Below, piece after piece: positions 32,126 through 45,070 of a stretch of DNA of 64,000 nucleotides (position 1 is its first letter; each line of letters starts with the position of its first letter). The notes under the pieces are model-generated. The model saw only the letters and a program-made list of their open reading frames with translations, did not search any database and was not told the origin of the DNA. The position numbers and the translations under genes were made by a program. The DNA comes from Rosa chinensis (Eukaryota > Streptophyta > Magnoliopsida > Rosales > Rosaceae), in assembly GCF_002994745.2 (NCBI RefSeq), contig NC_037094.1, forward strand, positions 41,037,456-41,101,455. The letters are read 5' to 3'.

Positions 32126-34813
32126 TGATAGGAGCATAAAATGCGACGTTTATAATGTTTAAACCCTATATTTTGCTAAGTTATTCCCTTTATCTTGATC
32201 AATTTAACTTAGTTAGTGTTTTTCAGGTGAAAATGGAATCGCAAGGTCCGAAAATGGCTAAGGAAGGCATAAAGGACGCAAAAATGGAAAGAAATGAAGA
32301 AATGGAAGTTCTCCCAGTTTGACTAGGAAAATGAATCCTAGTTGGAGTAGGAATCAGAAGCTGACTTAGATTCAAACTCTTAAGTCGCGGAAATTAGAAG
32401 TTCTACTTGAACAGGGAAACCCAATTCTACTCAAATATGGAATCCTAGTGTGATAAGGAGTCCCTGTTGGATAAGGATTACTCAAGAAGGTTCCGGAAGA
32501 GTGTAGAAGAATCGCAGAAAAGAAGTTTGTATTCAACTAGGAAACCTATTTGCATATGGAGTTCTACTCATACTAGGAGAGCTATGGAACGATCTAGAAG
32601 GCTCAAGAAGGTCATGTGCCGTGCACATGGAAGAGGAAGCAACAAGAGATTCGAATTACAAAGCAATGTGGAATTTGGACTTCTTGTTGAGTAAGGATTG
32701 GAATTGCCGTGAGATTCTTGAAGGTTCTAGGGAGTTCTTGACGTTTCTACTTCAGAATAGGCGTGAAAGACATGTGAGAGGCATGTGATGCAAAGGAAAA
32801 CCGAATTGGACTCATCTTGTGCCTCAAAAGTCGAAACCAATACAGATTCGGAAATCTGCCTGTGCAGATCAGTCAACTTCAACGGAGTGTCAAAAATCGC
32901 TCAGAGCTCAGAAAATTATGATCTTTATATGGTTGGAAAGCTACAGATGTCTAGTTTCCAGAGCTTTTTACATCTCATCAATATCTATTTTCTAGAGAAA
33001 GTTATGGCCGTTTTAGTGGACTGAGGTCAATCCTGCCGGAAATCTGTTTCGTGAGAAAGAAGTCCTAAATCAACTTAAACTAAGAGAAACCAAGTAGAAA
33101 CGAATTGGGAGTGCCTTGAGACGTTCTACTATATATACCTTGTGTATTAGACGTTCAGGGGTAACACTTTATTCTCCACAATTTCGTTTCTCACCGGTTT
33201 GCTCTTGAGTTTCAGGTTTTCGCGTCTTGCAAGTTCTAGCCGTGCCATCCTCCATCTTTGCCGTGATCTTCACTTTGTGCCGCCGCCTTGGATCTGCGTT
33301 GGACCTTGGGACGTGTCTAAGGGTTGTTCTTACCATCTTCATCATGTTTTCTTCTCGGTTTTGTAACTTGTTAGATAGAAATTCTGTTTTTGTTTTTCTT
33401 TGTGTAAAACCGAAACCATGAGTTAACTTTCTGATTTTTGGATGCGATTTGGATAGTCTTTTCAATGTTTGATGTGTTTATGTATGTTTGATTCTTGTTA
33501 ATTGCCGATTTCATGGAATGATGATCTGATTTTGTTTTATGGAAAACTTTTGCATGTTCTTGTTCTTTGGTTCGAAACTTAGAGTGATTGCATGTAATTG
33601 GAGCTAGTAATTAGGTTTATGCGTTGTAACCCTAATTCACTTAAGTAGTAAAGGCTTTGGACAAAGGTCGAAATCAGATTATGCATGTGATGAATTGACT
33701 TGCGTTGAGTACTTGGATTTGCATGTTCATTGACCAAACTTTCACTTGTTCTTAATGATTCGAATGCATGAGATCATGAGTTGCGTTGATTGTGTGATAC
33801 CTGCGTTTGAAATATGTTGGATTAAGTGCGTTGCTTAATTGACTAAGTAAAGGGAAGTAAAATAAGGGACATTGGTTGCGTTGATCTTTGTTTCTTGGTT
33901 GATGATGTTCCATGGTAATTAATAAGATTAAGGGATGCATGAATATGTTGTTCTTGATTAGTTCTTGAAAAATTGTTCTTCAAAGATTCTTCTCTTCCCA
34001 CCTATGTAAATAAAATGTTTTCTTGTTTTTAATCTTTTAATGTTTTCGAAATTTTATGTTCTTCAATCTTTAAAAACCCCCTATCTTTATGTTTTCTTGT
34101 TTGTGTAAATAAATAAAATTAACTTAGATTTTTAGATAGCATGTTAACCTAGTTAAATAAAAATAAAAAAAATAAAAAAAATAAATGTTTTTAATTTCGT
34201 GAATAGTGTCTCCGTGAATAGTAAATATGTGTTTGTTTTTAGTTTTAGTGTTTTTTAGGAGTTTGTTATGTGTTTGTTATGTGCTCCTATTTTTTAGGGA
34301 TTAGCTCCTAAATTTTAGGGAAAGTAGTTAGAGTTAGTTTTGACTTAGTATTTCTTGTTTGACTTAGTCAATAATTTGTTTTCTTAATAATTAAGTAATT
34401 CTAATTAGTATATAACTAGTAATCCTTGTTGTATATGGTTTTCTAATGTGATATGGATTTGTAAATTGTGTATAAATAGGAGTAGGATTTCCAAAACCTT
34501 TTCTAACTCAAATTCTTTCTTTGTTTCGAATTGTGTGAGTATATATATGTGTTAGTTTTCATTGTTTTCTTCATTCTTTGCTCTCTAATTTCGTATGCTA
34601 TGTAAGTATGTTTGCTCTCTAACTTGTAAATTCTAATTTTCGTAAAAACTTGTATATGTTCTTATAATTTTCGTGTGATGTATATTCTATGTTTCTTTAA
34701 TTTGTTTCTCACATGTTAGCACCCTCAATCCCCGGTTTGTTCGATACCCTATTTGCTCTATACTAATGATGATATTTTTCAGGGTTTAAATTGGCGATGC
34801 TTTGCACGTATCA
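32126..34813 (+). repeat. 3' LTR of element B (2688 bp)
   Basis: Same length as the 5' LTR and almost identical. Differences seen by eye are near 32365, 32935 and 32972, an A-run near 34160, and one near 34697. It is followed by the TSD AAAAA. Confidence 0.95.
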
Positions 34814-34818
34814 AAAAA
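34814..34818. repeat. TSD of element B, right copy (AAAAA)
   Basis: Matches 13536-13540. Confidence 0.9.
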
Positions 34819-35022
34819 CATGATTGAAAATCACTTAATGGATACCTCATGGCTTCGAAAATGTTGAAGCCAACAACTTCCCTGTCAAATTCCATTGACA
34901 AGGTGCCAGAATACACATCAATTTTGGTCCTAGCCGTCCTCATGAAGGGACGACCTAGCAAAAGTGGTGTTGACTTGGGAGAGGGCTCCCCCATCTCTAG
35001 GACGTAAAAATCAGCTGGGAAG
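34819..35022 (-). pseudogene. pol: Protease-region fragment of element M pol
   Basis: It encodes the second half of the protease and following linker ([45 protein letters not shown]) in the frame that continues at 13540 across element B. It is cut on the right at 35022 by element H. The last five bases GGAAG (35018-35022) are the expected TSD of H. The DLGAS active-site segment of M and its gag must lie beyond the window. Confidence 0.9.
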
Positions 35023-35724
35023 TGATGTCGCTTTTGGGAAGCGACCAATTTAACCCTGAAATGTCATTAGTAGTATAAAGTAAATAGGGATCGTTCTATT
35101 CCGGGGATTGAGGGTACACCTGTCATTGTCAAACAATTAAACAATTAAAATTAAAACAAAGTATAATATTTACAAAAATATAACAAAATATATACATATT
35201 TACGAAAAAAGGGGGATTTTTGATTTTTGGTTTTCTAGTTTTAAACTAAGTTAAGAAAATAATTAAAATGCAAAAACATAAAAATATAAATGGGATGCAA
35301 GAACAAAGATCAAATTCGAAACTCATGATTAAAATTGATTCAAGTTCATCAGTGTTCATCATAGTCATGCAAGAGGAGTTGATCATGTGAAACGTTCAAA
35401 AGCAAACAATTTCCCATATTTTACTTTCAATGCTAATTAACCTAAGCGAAAGCACCTAGATTAATTCTATCAAACATGCAATCAAGCCCTAGAAAGCTAG
35501 TCAATCATGTCATGATTAATGCATTAAGCACCTAGAAAGGCTATCAACTCAAATGTGCAACTTAGTATGAAAAAGTCCACCTAATTGCAATCTTCTTTGA
35601 TTAAATTCGGTTTTTGTACAAAACCTTTACTACTTATCGATTCAAGAACACAAAACCAAAAAGTTGATCCATGTTCTCGAATTCGTAGCAACATTCACAT
35701 AAAAACCCTAAATGTTTCGAACCA
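35023..35724 (-). repeat. Element H: LTR of A/H/K family, U5-side part
   Basis: It begins with TGATGTCGC and the hairpin GTCGCTT/AAGCGAC (35027-35033 with 35039-35045), and matches the K LTR from its U5 end. It is cut at 35724 by element F and continues at 42033. Only this LTR is seen, so H may be a full element or a solo LTR. Confidence 0.88.
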
Positions 35725-37452
35725 TGATGCGGCTGAAATAGCCTCACAATTTAACCCTGCAAAATGTAGTTGTCAGTATAGGATAAGCAGGGATCGTTCA
35801 GTCCGGGGATTGTAGGGTACACCTACACAAAAAGGTCAATTAACAAATAAAAGAATAAAATGGGGGTTTTGAAAGTTGGTTTCTAATCTACTTAAAATAA
35901 AAACAAAACAAATAAAACTATATACAATGATCGACTTCCCTAACCTAGACCAATACCACTCAGAAATTACTAAGTGTAAAAACAGAAAATTCATTTCAAC
36001 ATGCTACAAAAATGTGCCCATCTTTAATGCCTAGATAAGAGCTCAAATGAAAAGCCTCAGCGGATCAATCCACTTATCTGATTCATTCTAATGCAGGCAT
36101 GGATCGGAAAAGTCCTTACCAAGCCTAATACTACTAATTTTCGAAAACACTCAGCGTAGTTCTCTTAACTAGTAGTATTATCTAACCCTCGAATCAACTC
36201 ACACGTGCAAATTAACCATTACACATTGAATTTAACACGTAATTTCCAGAATCATTTAATCATTAAAGCATGATTTTTACCACCCGTTAGAACTAATTAC
36301 TACTTGTTTAACTCAGCGTCTTAACAAATAACAATTACTCTTGGCAAATTAAGCAAACACACAAGAACTCTCACCGTTATTCTAGCATGCAAACTTATGA
36401 ACCTAACTCTGAAAATTACCTAAACACGTAAAAGGGCACAAGATTGTAACATGCATCATAAAAGAATTCTCGAAATTAACTCAATAATAAACTGAAAATC
36501 TCAAAAATATTAATAACAATATTCTGAAAATTTCATATCTCCAATTACACAACTCGCAAATTGAAACAAACAAAACCGAAACAAAAATTATAAGTAGAGT
36601 CATAGTTACACTTTGAAGCTTTCCTCAGCGGCTTAGCAACACGGTGATGAACTTGTCTCTACTATGGTGGTGGAGCGTCCTTGACTCAGCGCCTTAGAGC
36701 TTTGTAGATTGATGGATGGATGGTGGTCACGGTCTTGTAAGATATGGAGGTTTGAGGAGTGAATTGGGTAGTCTGGGAATGATCTTGGCTGGGAAGTGAT
36801 GCAAATTCAGTTCTGGACGTTGCCTATTTATAGGGGAGCATTGGTTGGCTTTCCCAACTGAAACGTCTTCTTTATGGCCTTAACTCCTCTCATAATGGGC
36901 CAATTCCTTTAATTTCCAAGCTGAAACATAAACTCTTATTTATTTTTCCAGCTGAAACATCTTTTTCTTTTATTCCTCAACTGAAAACGTCTTTTCTCCT
37001 TTATTCCCCAACTGAAAACGTCTTTCTCTTATTTATTTTCCAGCTGAAACATCTTTTTTTCTTTTATTCCTCAACTGAAAACATCTTTTCTCCTTTATTT
37101 CCCTTCTTCATTGCTTGGTCAAATATCTTAATGCTTTATTTTATGACTCCATCATTGCTGTTTCCAAGAGTTCAACCAGGCAACGTTTCCTACAACAAGC
37201 AGGAGAATATCAGAATTTTCTAGAGAAAATAAAGGAAAATTAAAATGTAAAGACCGCAAAAATAGTTGACAGTTAGGAATCCTGATCCAGCTAGGATTTT
37301 TCATGAATTTTACTTTTTCCGCCTATTTCACTCCAAACACTCAACAAGACTCTAAAAACGACTCAATGACTCAAAACACTAAACTTAAGGGAGAAACAAG
37401 GCTAAAATGGCGCACATATTCAATAATATTGTCACACTTTTTGCTCCTATCA
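35725..37452 (-). repeat. 3' LTR of element F (1728 bp)
   Basis: The head TGATAGGAGC is at the right end, next to the PPT, and the U5 end is at 35725 with GGCT/AGCC (35731-35734 with 35740-35743). The U3 part (36855-37100) has five or six diverged repeats of an AGCTGAAACATCTTTT-like unit. Confidence 0.93.
36855..37100 (-). repeat. U3 tandem repeat array of element F
   Basis: Diverged units with CAACTGAAAACGTC or CAGCTGAAACATC followed by a T/C-rich spacer, repeated about six times. The second copy is in the other LTR at about 41430-41670. Position in U3 suggests enhancer repeats. Confidence 0.65.
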
Positions 37453-37466
37453 ACTACCCCACACTT
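37453..37466 (-). promoter_or_regulatory. Polypurine tract of element F
   Basis: On the element strand AAGTGTGGGGTAGT precedes the LTR. It has one G fewer than the other families. Confidence 0.78.
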
Positions 37467-40274
37467 AGCTTTTGCTAGTCCCTTAGCTAAACAAAAATAC
37501 AAAACAAAACAAAGACTCGACAAAAAACAAGTAAATGACTCTACTTCCCCTAACTGTTGTTTCAGAGACTCCAAACTCATGGCTTTCACGTTAAACACTT
37601 AATCAAAATTGCATAGATAATTCCATGGTTAATAAACCTGTGACATTCATATGACTAAGCAAGATATGGAGAACTTAAGTTATACAGTGAATGATAGCAT
37701 GTTTCGAACAAGTCCAATCCAAACTCACAGGGCATACTCTCGATTTTTCTCTCAGAAATGGCTATGCTTAAAAGCTTCACTCTCAAGTATATGCAAGAGA
37801 ATAAATTGTAAGGCAACAAACAGCTTGCATATTTCATCAATAAATGCATTTTGTGAAGAATTATTAAAGACCTCATGAAATGACTAAGTGCACAAATGGA
37901 CCTAAACCATAAGCTCAACTGCGTACCTGACTCCACTAACCATAGGCTGCCCATCTCAAGGATCAAGTAAGCACTTAAAACAGGTTGTAATGGGGCTAAG
38001 CTAGGGTTTTTGAAATGAAGATTAAGGATACAAAAATCCTAAGGACCTAGCAGAGCATATATGGACCACCTTATGTCACCATTTTTGTGGGCCAATTATC
38101 ATTGTTTTGGGCCCAACCTTTACTCTAACGAACATGGAAACGGACAAAGGCCTAATTTTCAACTTTGAGCCTTCTACAAATTTGAAAGTCCAAAACCACA
38201 CTTCAACAATTTCCCAAGAGTTTTCTTTTCAATTTTTCTTCTATTTTGCCGCTTTTCTTTCTTTCTTTTTCATTTTCATTTTCTTTCATTTTTTTTTTTA
38301 CGGCAAATTTTTTTCTTTCTCTTCTTTTTTTCTTGGATTTTCCCCACCCCACACTTGTCTTTCATCGTCACCCCTACATACTATGTCATGCTCTACTAAG
38401 TCCCTAAGACAAGGGTAGAGATATCCTGTACTAAGCTCATGGTAGGGTAGTGAGGGTGATGAAACAAAGGTTTTCAACGTAGGCTCAAAGGGGTTCATTC
38501 TAAGGAGTCCCACGACGGGCACAGTTGGGGACACATGCTTGTTTGGCTTTGGTGGTTATCCTAATGCCTTCTATCCTATCCAGGATCAGTGCATATTATG
38601 GCATACAAGTTTTGACAGTCACAACAGCCGAGTTCTAGTACTCTCTAGTCCATTAAAATCTATGGCACATGATCATTAGATTTTCAAAGAATGATGAGGT
38701 TTTGCAAATACAGCCATGAAATTTTGAATTTATCAATAAGCACTCGAAAAGAAAGTATTTTAGCTCAACAGCTCACTTAGGGTAAAATGAATCAGACTTA
38801 ATCCTAGCATGCTTAATGAACCAAGTTACAATCCTATCTCAAATCTTCATACAAGCATTACAATGTCGATTAACCACAGAATTCAATTAAGTCCTATTTC
38901 GATTGTGAAAACCTTCAGCCATGAATTCAGAGACATGTTCATCCTAGACGTTAGGGGCATCCTAAGACTCAAACAAACAAAGACTATAAAACCAACAAAT
39001 TTTTTTTTTTTTTTATAACTAAAGTAAAGGTGTAAACCCACCCCACACTTAGAATCTACATTGTCTTAATGTAGGCAAAAAATATGGTATATAGACCCTA
39101 AATATGGGGGGCTACGAAAATAAGGGAAGGGTAAAATAAACAAACAAACAAACAAAGACCCAAGTACAATTCAACCTAAGAAAGTGAAGGGATAGAAATG
39201 TCAAACTCTCGTTGATGGCTCCTTCACAGCTTCGTTTGAAATGGGTTGCCTCCCATGCAGCGCTTTAATATTTTCAGTCCTTCAGCCTGGACTCTTCTTC
39301 TTGTTCACATGTGCTCGGTCAAGTGTTAGTAACATATACAAGGTTCGAAATACAAACATTATGTCTTTCCTAAACTTTCTGAGTTACTTTTAAATTTACA
39401 TACTTAGGTACTGGAACAGGGGACCTCGTTTGTGCAATGGGACTATAGAACAGCTACCCTCGACAAGGTCATGTTTAATCCAATATACCTTAAGCATGTC
39501 ACACAACATTTTTTTTTTATTATTATAAACATAGTTAATATCTCAATTGATTCCAAGTTGTAAGTCGAGCCCAATAGAAACCACTACTATTGGTGAGATA
39601 CGATATAGGGATAGTCGCCTAGACATAAGTCTCTTTCCTTTGTTTCAGAAGGCCGAATGGCCAGATTAAGAGGTAAGTGAGAGGGAGGACTCATTTTGGT
39701 GATAATACGGAGGCTACTCCCTCATTGAGGTTTAGGCCCCTTCTATAGTATCTCTGAGATCCAATTGAACCCATCACCCAGGGTCTCAACCTAAGACACC
39801 ATCCGTATGCGCCCCTTACTCAGCTGGGAAATTAACTAATGTGTTAGACCGTTCTCCAAGTGCTAATAAAGGCCGCCCTCAACCTCAAGAGACCTTAGCA
39901 AGGTACTAATGAAGGGTTTAGGCCAATATTAACAAAAGGGCCCTTGTCTACTCATACGATTTTACACACTTACAACAATTAAGTATTTATCTGAATTCAT
40001 ATCCACATACAATTTTACAACAATTAAGTAAATTAATCTAAATGAAACACATACAATTTACAATATGCTTAAAAAAACAACTTCTACAAATTGTACAACA
40101 ATGATAAAAGACATGCTTAATTTTGTAACACTCATAAAACTTAAACTAAATCACAATTAAAGCTTGGCCTAACCGAAATCGCAATTTGTCACCATTCCAC
40201 AAGTGTAGTACAAAAATTAGCATGCATTCTATATACAACAAAATCGATGACACTTTAAGTGCAAGGGATTTTAA
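37467..40274 (-). other. Non-coding interior of element F
   Basis: No gag or pol. It holds PPT-like motifs at 38347-38356 and 39041-39050, the 16-mer at 38507-38522, the post-pol hairpin at 39241-39256, and a leader (about 39400-40274) with the hairpin CCTC-ATT-GAGG at 39720-39730. Confidence 0.85.
39241..39256 (-). other. Conserved post-pol hairpin (element F copy)
   Basis: ATGGG-AGGCAA-CCCAT on the element strand. Confidence 0.7.
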
Positions 40275-40277
40275 CAA

Positions 40278-40295
40278 TCCCCGGCAACGGCGCCA
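40278..40295 (-). promoter_or_regulatory. Primer-binding site of element F (tRNA-Asp)
   Basis: The plus strand reads TCCCCGGCAACGGCGCCA, the tRNA-Asp 3' end itself, so the element strand is complementary to it. Five nt separate it from the 5' LTR. Confidence 0.92.
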
Positions 40296-40300
40296 AAAAT

Positions 40301-42027
40301 TGATGCGGCTGAAATAGCCTCACAATTTAACCCTGCAAAATGTAGTTGTCAGTATAGGATAAGCAGGGATCGTTCAGTCCGGGGATTGTAGGGTACACCT
40401 ACACAAAAAGGTCAATTAACAAATAAAAGAATAAAATGGGGGGTTTTGAAAGTTGGTTTCTAATCTACTTAAAATAAAAACAAAACAAATAAAACTATAT
40501 ACAATGATCGACTTCCCTAACCTAGACCAATACCACTCAGAAATTACTAAGTGTAAAAACAGAAAATTCATTTCAACATGCTACAAAAATGTGCCCATCT
40601 TTAATGCCTAGATAAGAGCTCAAATGAAAAGCCTCAGCGGATCAATCCACTTATCTGATTCATTCTAATGCAGGCATGGATCGGAAAAGTCCTTACCAAG
40701 CCTAATACTACTAATTTTCGAAAACACTCAGCGTAGTTCTCTTAACTAGTAGTATTATCTAACCCTCGAATCAACTCACACGTGCAAATTAACCATTACA
40801 CATTGAATTTAACACGTAATTTCCAGAATCATTTAATCATTAAAGCATGATTTTTACCACCCGTTAGAACTAATTACTACTTGTTTAACTCAGCGTCTTA
40901 ACAAATAACAATTACTCTTGGCAAATTAAGCAAACACACAAGAACTCTCACCGTTATTCTAGCATGCAAACTTATGAACCTAACTCTGAAAATTACCTAA
41001 ACACGTAAAAGGGCACAAGATTGTAACATGCATCATAAAAGAATTCTCGAAATTAACTCAATAATAAACTGAAAATCTCAAAAATATTAATAACAATATT
41101 CTGAAAATTTCATATCTCCAATTACACAACTCGCAAATTGAAACAAACAAAACCGAAACAAAAATTATAAGTAGAGTCATAGTTACACTTTGAAGCTTTC
41201 CTCAGCGGCTTAGCAACACGGTGATGAACTTGTCTCTACTATGGTGGTGGAGCGTCCTTGACTCAGCGCCTTAGAGCTTTGTAGATTGATGGATGGATGG
41301 TGGTCACGGTCTTGTAAGATATGGAGGTTTGAGGAGTGAATTGGGTAGTCTGGGAATGATCTTGGCTGGGAAGTGATGCAAATTCAGTTCTGGACGTTGC
41401 CTATTTATAGGGGAGCATTGGTTGGCTTTCCCAACTGAAACGTCTTCTTTATGGCCTTAACTCCTCTCATAATGGGCCAATTCCTTTAATTTCCAAGCTG
41501 AAACATAAACTCTTATTTATTTTTCCAGCTGAAACATCTTTTCTTTTATTCCTCAACTGAAAACGTCTTTTCTCCTTTATTCCCCAACTGAAAACGTCTT
41601 TCTCTTATTTATTTTCCAGCTGAAACATCTTTTTTCTTTTATTCCTCAACTGAAAACATCTTTTCTCCTTTATTTCCCTTCTTCATTGCTTGGTCAAATA
41701 TCTTAATGCTTTATTTTATGACTCCATCATTGCTGTTTCCAAGAGTTCAACCAGGCAACGTTTCCTACAACAAGCAGGAGAATATCAGAATTTTCTAGAG
41801 AAAATAAAGGAAAATTAAAATGTAAAGACCGCAAAAATAGTTGACAGTTAGGAATCCTGATCCAGCTAGGATTTTTCATGAATTTTACTTTTTCCGCCTA
41901 TTTCACTCCAAACACTCAACAAGACTCTAAAAACGACTCAATGACTCAAAACACTAAACTTAAGGGAGAAACAAGGCTAAAATGGCGCACATATTCAATA
42001 ATATTGTCACACTTTTTGCTCCTATCA
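40301..42027 (-). repeat. 5' LTR of element F (1727 bp)
   Basis: Differs from the 3' LTR only by two T-run lengths and one G-run length as far as I can see. A TATAAATAG promoter box lies on the element strand at 41401-41409. Confidence 0.94.
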
Positions 42028-42032
42028 AACCA

Positions 42033-42765
42033 TTCAAGATTATCATACAAAAGATTTCTATCATGCAAATTTAATCAAACACTCACACAAAAGCAACCAT
42101 AAATCGCAATATATGAATCTGAAAATTAACAATTAATCATAAAATTTCAGAAAACAACACTTGTTCATACATATGTGTCAACTAAGGCAAAACCAACGAA
42201 AATACAAAGCAAAGGTACAAGGAGAATCGGATTACACCGTGATGAAGATGAGATGAATGAAGTGATGAATGGTCTCTTGAATTTCGAAAGCAATCTTCAA
42301 GGATGGTGATGGATGATGTGCACGGCTTGTCCTCTTCTTCCTTGGCCTTGCTTGCACTTCGTGGTTGCCCTAGAGGATGGAGAAGAGCACGGCTAGGCTA
42401 GAGAGAGTTTCTGATTTTTTTTTCTCAAAGTGTAAATGCAAAAGTGTGGAACTCCTTGACGTTGAGAGAAGAGAGGAATATATAGGGGACAGCCCCTAGG
42501 TCTCCATGCCGTCAAAAACCCTAGAAAAGCTCACGGCTATTGCTTGCTTTGTCCACATATTTTCCTCCAATGAATTCTTGCCACATAAGCCCTATGAAGT
42601 GGTGCAACCAATCACAAAATTCCAATATTAATTCCCTAAATAATTCTTGCCGAAATATGTAGATAATTTCTAATTTTATACACCAATTTCGGCAACAATA
42701 TATTTAGAGAATAAAGGGGGATGAACCTAGACTCCTTTGAGAGCTTTTTGTGTTCAACACATATT
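42033..42765 (-). repeat. Element H LTR, middle part
   Basis: Resumes the H LTR after the second AACCA copy (42028-42032) and matches K at about 49904-50644. It is cut at 42765 by element D with expected TSD ATATT (42761-42765). The remaining U3 part should lie right of the window. Confidence 0.88.
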
Positions 42766-43775
42766 TGATAGGAGCATTTTAATGCGACGTTTTAACTGTT
42801 ATTTCCCTATATTTTCTGAGTTATTTCCTTAATAAAACTCTGTTTAGGAAAGTTTCCATTCTTCGAATGGGAAAGTTCCTAATTGTAGAAAGTTTCCGTT
42901 TTGTAGTTTCTATTTTCCATTTTTAGAAAGTTTCCATTTTAGTTTAAGAAAGTTTCCATTTCTTATTTTAGAAAGCTTCTATTTTCAGGTTTTTGGAATA
43001 AATAAGCTGAATTGAGTTCATAAATGGAACGAGAAGCTTCATGAAGATGACATGGAAAAACAAGGTGACAATGTGGGAATTAAAGATGATTGATTGAGGA
43101 TTTCAAGGAGAGATTTTCTTGGGAGACTTTTATGGAAAGAAATATTGTTGGAGGAATAATTTGGTGTGATTGCCAACATGAAAATCAGAAATAATCAAGG
43201 AGATGACGCCAAGAGAGATTCAAGGGAGATATTTATGGAAGGAAAATATGTGTGCACCAAGGAAAAGCTCAAAAGGCGTCCAGATTCATCCCTAAATTCC
43301 CTAAAGGAATGTTGGCCGAAATTCATGAAGAAAATCAGAATAATTTCAAGGAAATTCGGCAATTAAATATTAGGGAGTTATTTTAGAGAATTTTGATTGG
43401 TTGGAACACATCACAAGGCTTACTTGGCATTCTATGATTGGTTGGACCACATCACAAGCTTACTTGGCGAATTATCATTGGTTGAAGCTATGTGGAAAAT
43501 TTTGATTGCTTTGTGAACCCTAGCCATGCTCCTATATAAAACTCCCCCTTTCTCAACGTAAAAAGTCCTCTCCCCCATACAATTTACACTTTAGAAAAAA
43601 ATCAGAAAATCTTCTTAGCATAGCCGTGAGTTTCTCCATCCTCTAGTCATCTCCACGAGTTCAAGCAAGGCCAAGGGAGAAGAAGCATAGCAGTGAGCAT
43701 CCATCATCCATCTCCAACCTTGAAGCTTGCTTTCAAGATTCAAGAGCCCACCACATCAATCGTTCATCACCATCC
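42766..43775 (+). repeat. Element D: first 1010 bp of a C/D/E-family LTR
   Basis: It starts TGATAGGAGC and matches the first half of the E LTR closely. U3 has GGAAAGTTTCC-type repeats (42845-42990), two 40-41-bp repeats with ATTGGTTGG at 43395-43475 and TATATAAA at 43533-43540. It is cut by element G with expected TSD CATCC (43771-43775). Whether D is a full element or a solo LTR is not visible. Confidence 0.87.
43395..43490 (+). promoter_or_regulatory. Repeated CCAAT-type boxes upstream of the TATA box (element D)
   Basis: Units at 43395-43435 and 43436-43475 begin GATTGGTTGG, and a third partial unit starts at 43476. ATTGG is the reverse of CCAAT. Element E has the same array at 45700-45795. 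Confidence 0.55.
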
Positions 43776-45070
43776 TGATAGGAGCATTTTTATGCGACGT
43801 TTTAATAATTATTTCCTCATATTTTTCTTAGTTATTTCCTTTATTTAATCATTTTTAATTTAGTTTTTATTTTATAGGTACATTGAAATAAATGGAGAAG
43901 AAATGAGTTGAAATGAAGAAATGGAGTTTTCCTGGTCCGACTAGGAATCCCAGTCAACGCAGGAATCCTGATGAGGCTAGGAAACCTGAAGGCATTAGGA
44001 GACCACATGATGACGTGGAATTAAAGCTGATTTTGCCATGGGAAATTATGGAGTTAATGTCAAAAATCAAGAGATGATCAAGGATAATGATGCCATGGAG
44101 AGATTTAAGGGAGAAAAAGTCCAAAACAAGTCCAGATTCATTCCTATTTTCACTCAAGAGTATTTTGGCCGAAAATTAAGAGAAAAATCAGATTAAATCT
44201 TGGGAAAATCAGCAATAATATATTTGGAAAGATTATGGGATTTATTTTGGAGGCTTCTGATTGGCTGGATGACTCAACAGAGCTGACATGGCATTCTGTG
44301 ATTGGTCGAAGCTGTGTGGCATGATTGGATAGTTATTTGAGGAGATAAATCAGAAAATAATCATGCAATTAATTCAAAAATAATCTCCCTAAATCAAGGT
44401 GTTAAATTGGAGGTTTCTTATTGGTTGGATGACATAGCAGAGCTGACGTGGCGTTGATTGATTGGCTAATGCTGTGTGGATCAATTTTGAAGACTTGGAG
44501 ACTAAGTTGTCATCCTCCTATAAATAGGAGGATTCTCTACACAATTCTACACACCAACACACCATCAAACAGAAGAACAACACCACACACCTTAGAAAAA
44601 TTCAGAAAATTCTCTCCATCCTCTAAAGCAAGCCACGGAGTTCAAGCAAGGCCGAAGGGAGAAGAAGGAGCCGTGACATATTCCTCCACCATCCACCATT
44701 GAAGACTTGCTTTCAAGCTTCAAGGATTCCAACGAAAATCATCCATTCTCATCTTCCATCCACGGTGTAATTCGACCTCTACTTTGTAAACCTTGTTTTG
44801 AATTTCGTTGGTTTTGCTTTAGTTGACATTCATGATTGAACAAAGTTATTATTTCTGGAATTTTATATGATTGAATGAAATTTTCAGATTCTATTATTGT
44901 AATTCGAGAGTTGCTTATGTGAGTTTGTTTAATTAAATTTGCTTTATAGATATCTTTTGTATTTTAATCTTAGGTGGTTCGAAACACTTAGGGTTTTGAT
45001 ATGAATGGTGCTAGGTTTAAGAACATGAAATCAACTTTTTGTTTTGTGTCACTTGAATCGAAGTAGTAAA
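43776..45070 (+). repeat. Element G: first 1295 bp of an LTR of another family
   Basis: It starts TGATAGGAGCATTTTTATGCGACG but soon diverges from the other families. It has CCAAT-type repeats (ATTGGCTGG, ATTGGTTGG) before TATAAATAGG at 44519-44528, and its second half resembles the R/U5 of C/E and A/K. It is cut at 45070 by element E with expected TSD GTAAA. Confidence 0.85.
44519..44528 (+). promoter_or_regulatory. TATA box of the element G LTR
   Basis: TATAAATAGG, at the place matching the other LTR promoters. Confidence 0.55.

Larger units (their letters stand above)
13541..34813 (+). mobile_element. Element B: complete Athila-like retrotransposon carrying element C
   Basis: It has two 2688-bp LTRs (13541-16228 and 32126-34813), a tRNA-Asp PBS, a leader, one gag-pol frame split only by element C, a 3' non-coding region and a PPT. 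The flanking 5-bp duplication is AAAAA. By eye the LTRs differ at about four bases plus a shift in an A-run, so insertion is recent. Without C the element is about 14.5 kb. It landed in pol of M, a close relative. Confidence 0.95.
35725..42027 (-). mobile_element. Element F: non-coding LTR retrotransposon, minus strand
   Basis: LTRs at 35725-37452 (1728 bp) and 40301-42027 (1727 bp), tRNA-Asp PBS, PPT and TSD AACCA (35720-35724 and 42028-42032). The 2.85-kb interior has leader and 3' non-coding blocks but no gag or pol. The LTRs differ only in three homopolymer lengths, so insertion is very recent. The LTR family is distinct from the others. Confidence 0.94.

Noticed and set aside
38107..38418. 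103-aa ORF in element F
   Set aside because: It covers low-complexity T-rich sequence of the 3' region and reads as Phe/Ser runs. Not conserved in the other families.
35023..42765. H as a solo LTR
   Set aside because: Possible but not supported: only the U5 and middle parts are in the window, and the other end, with or without an interior, lies outside.
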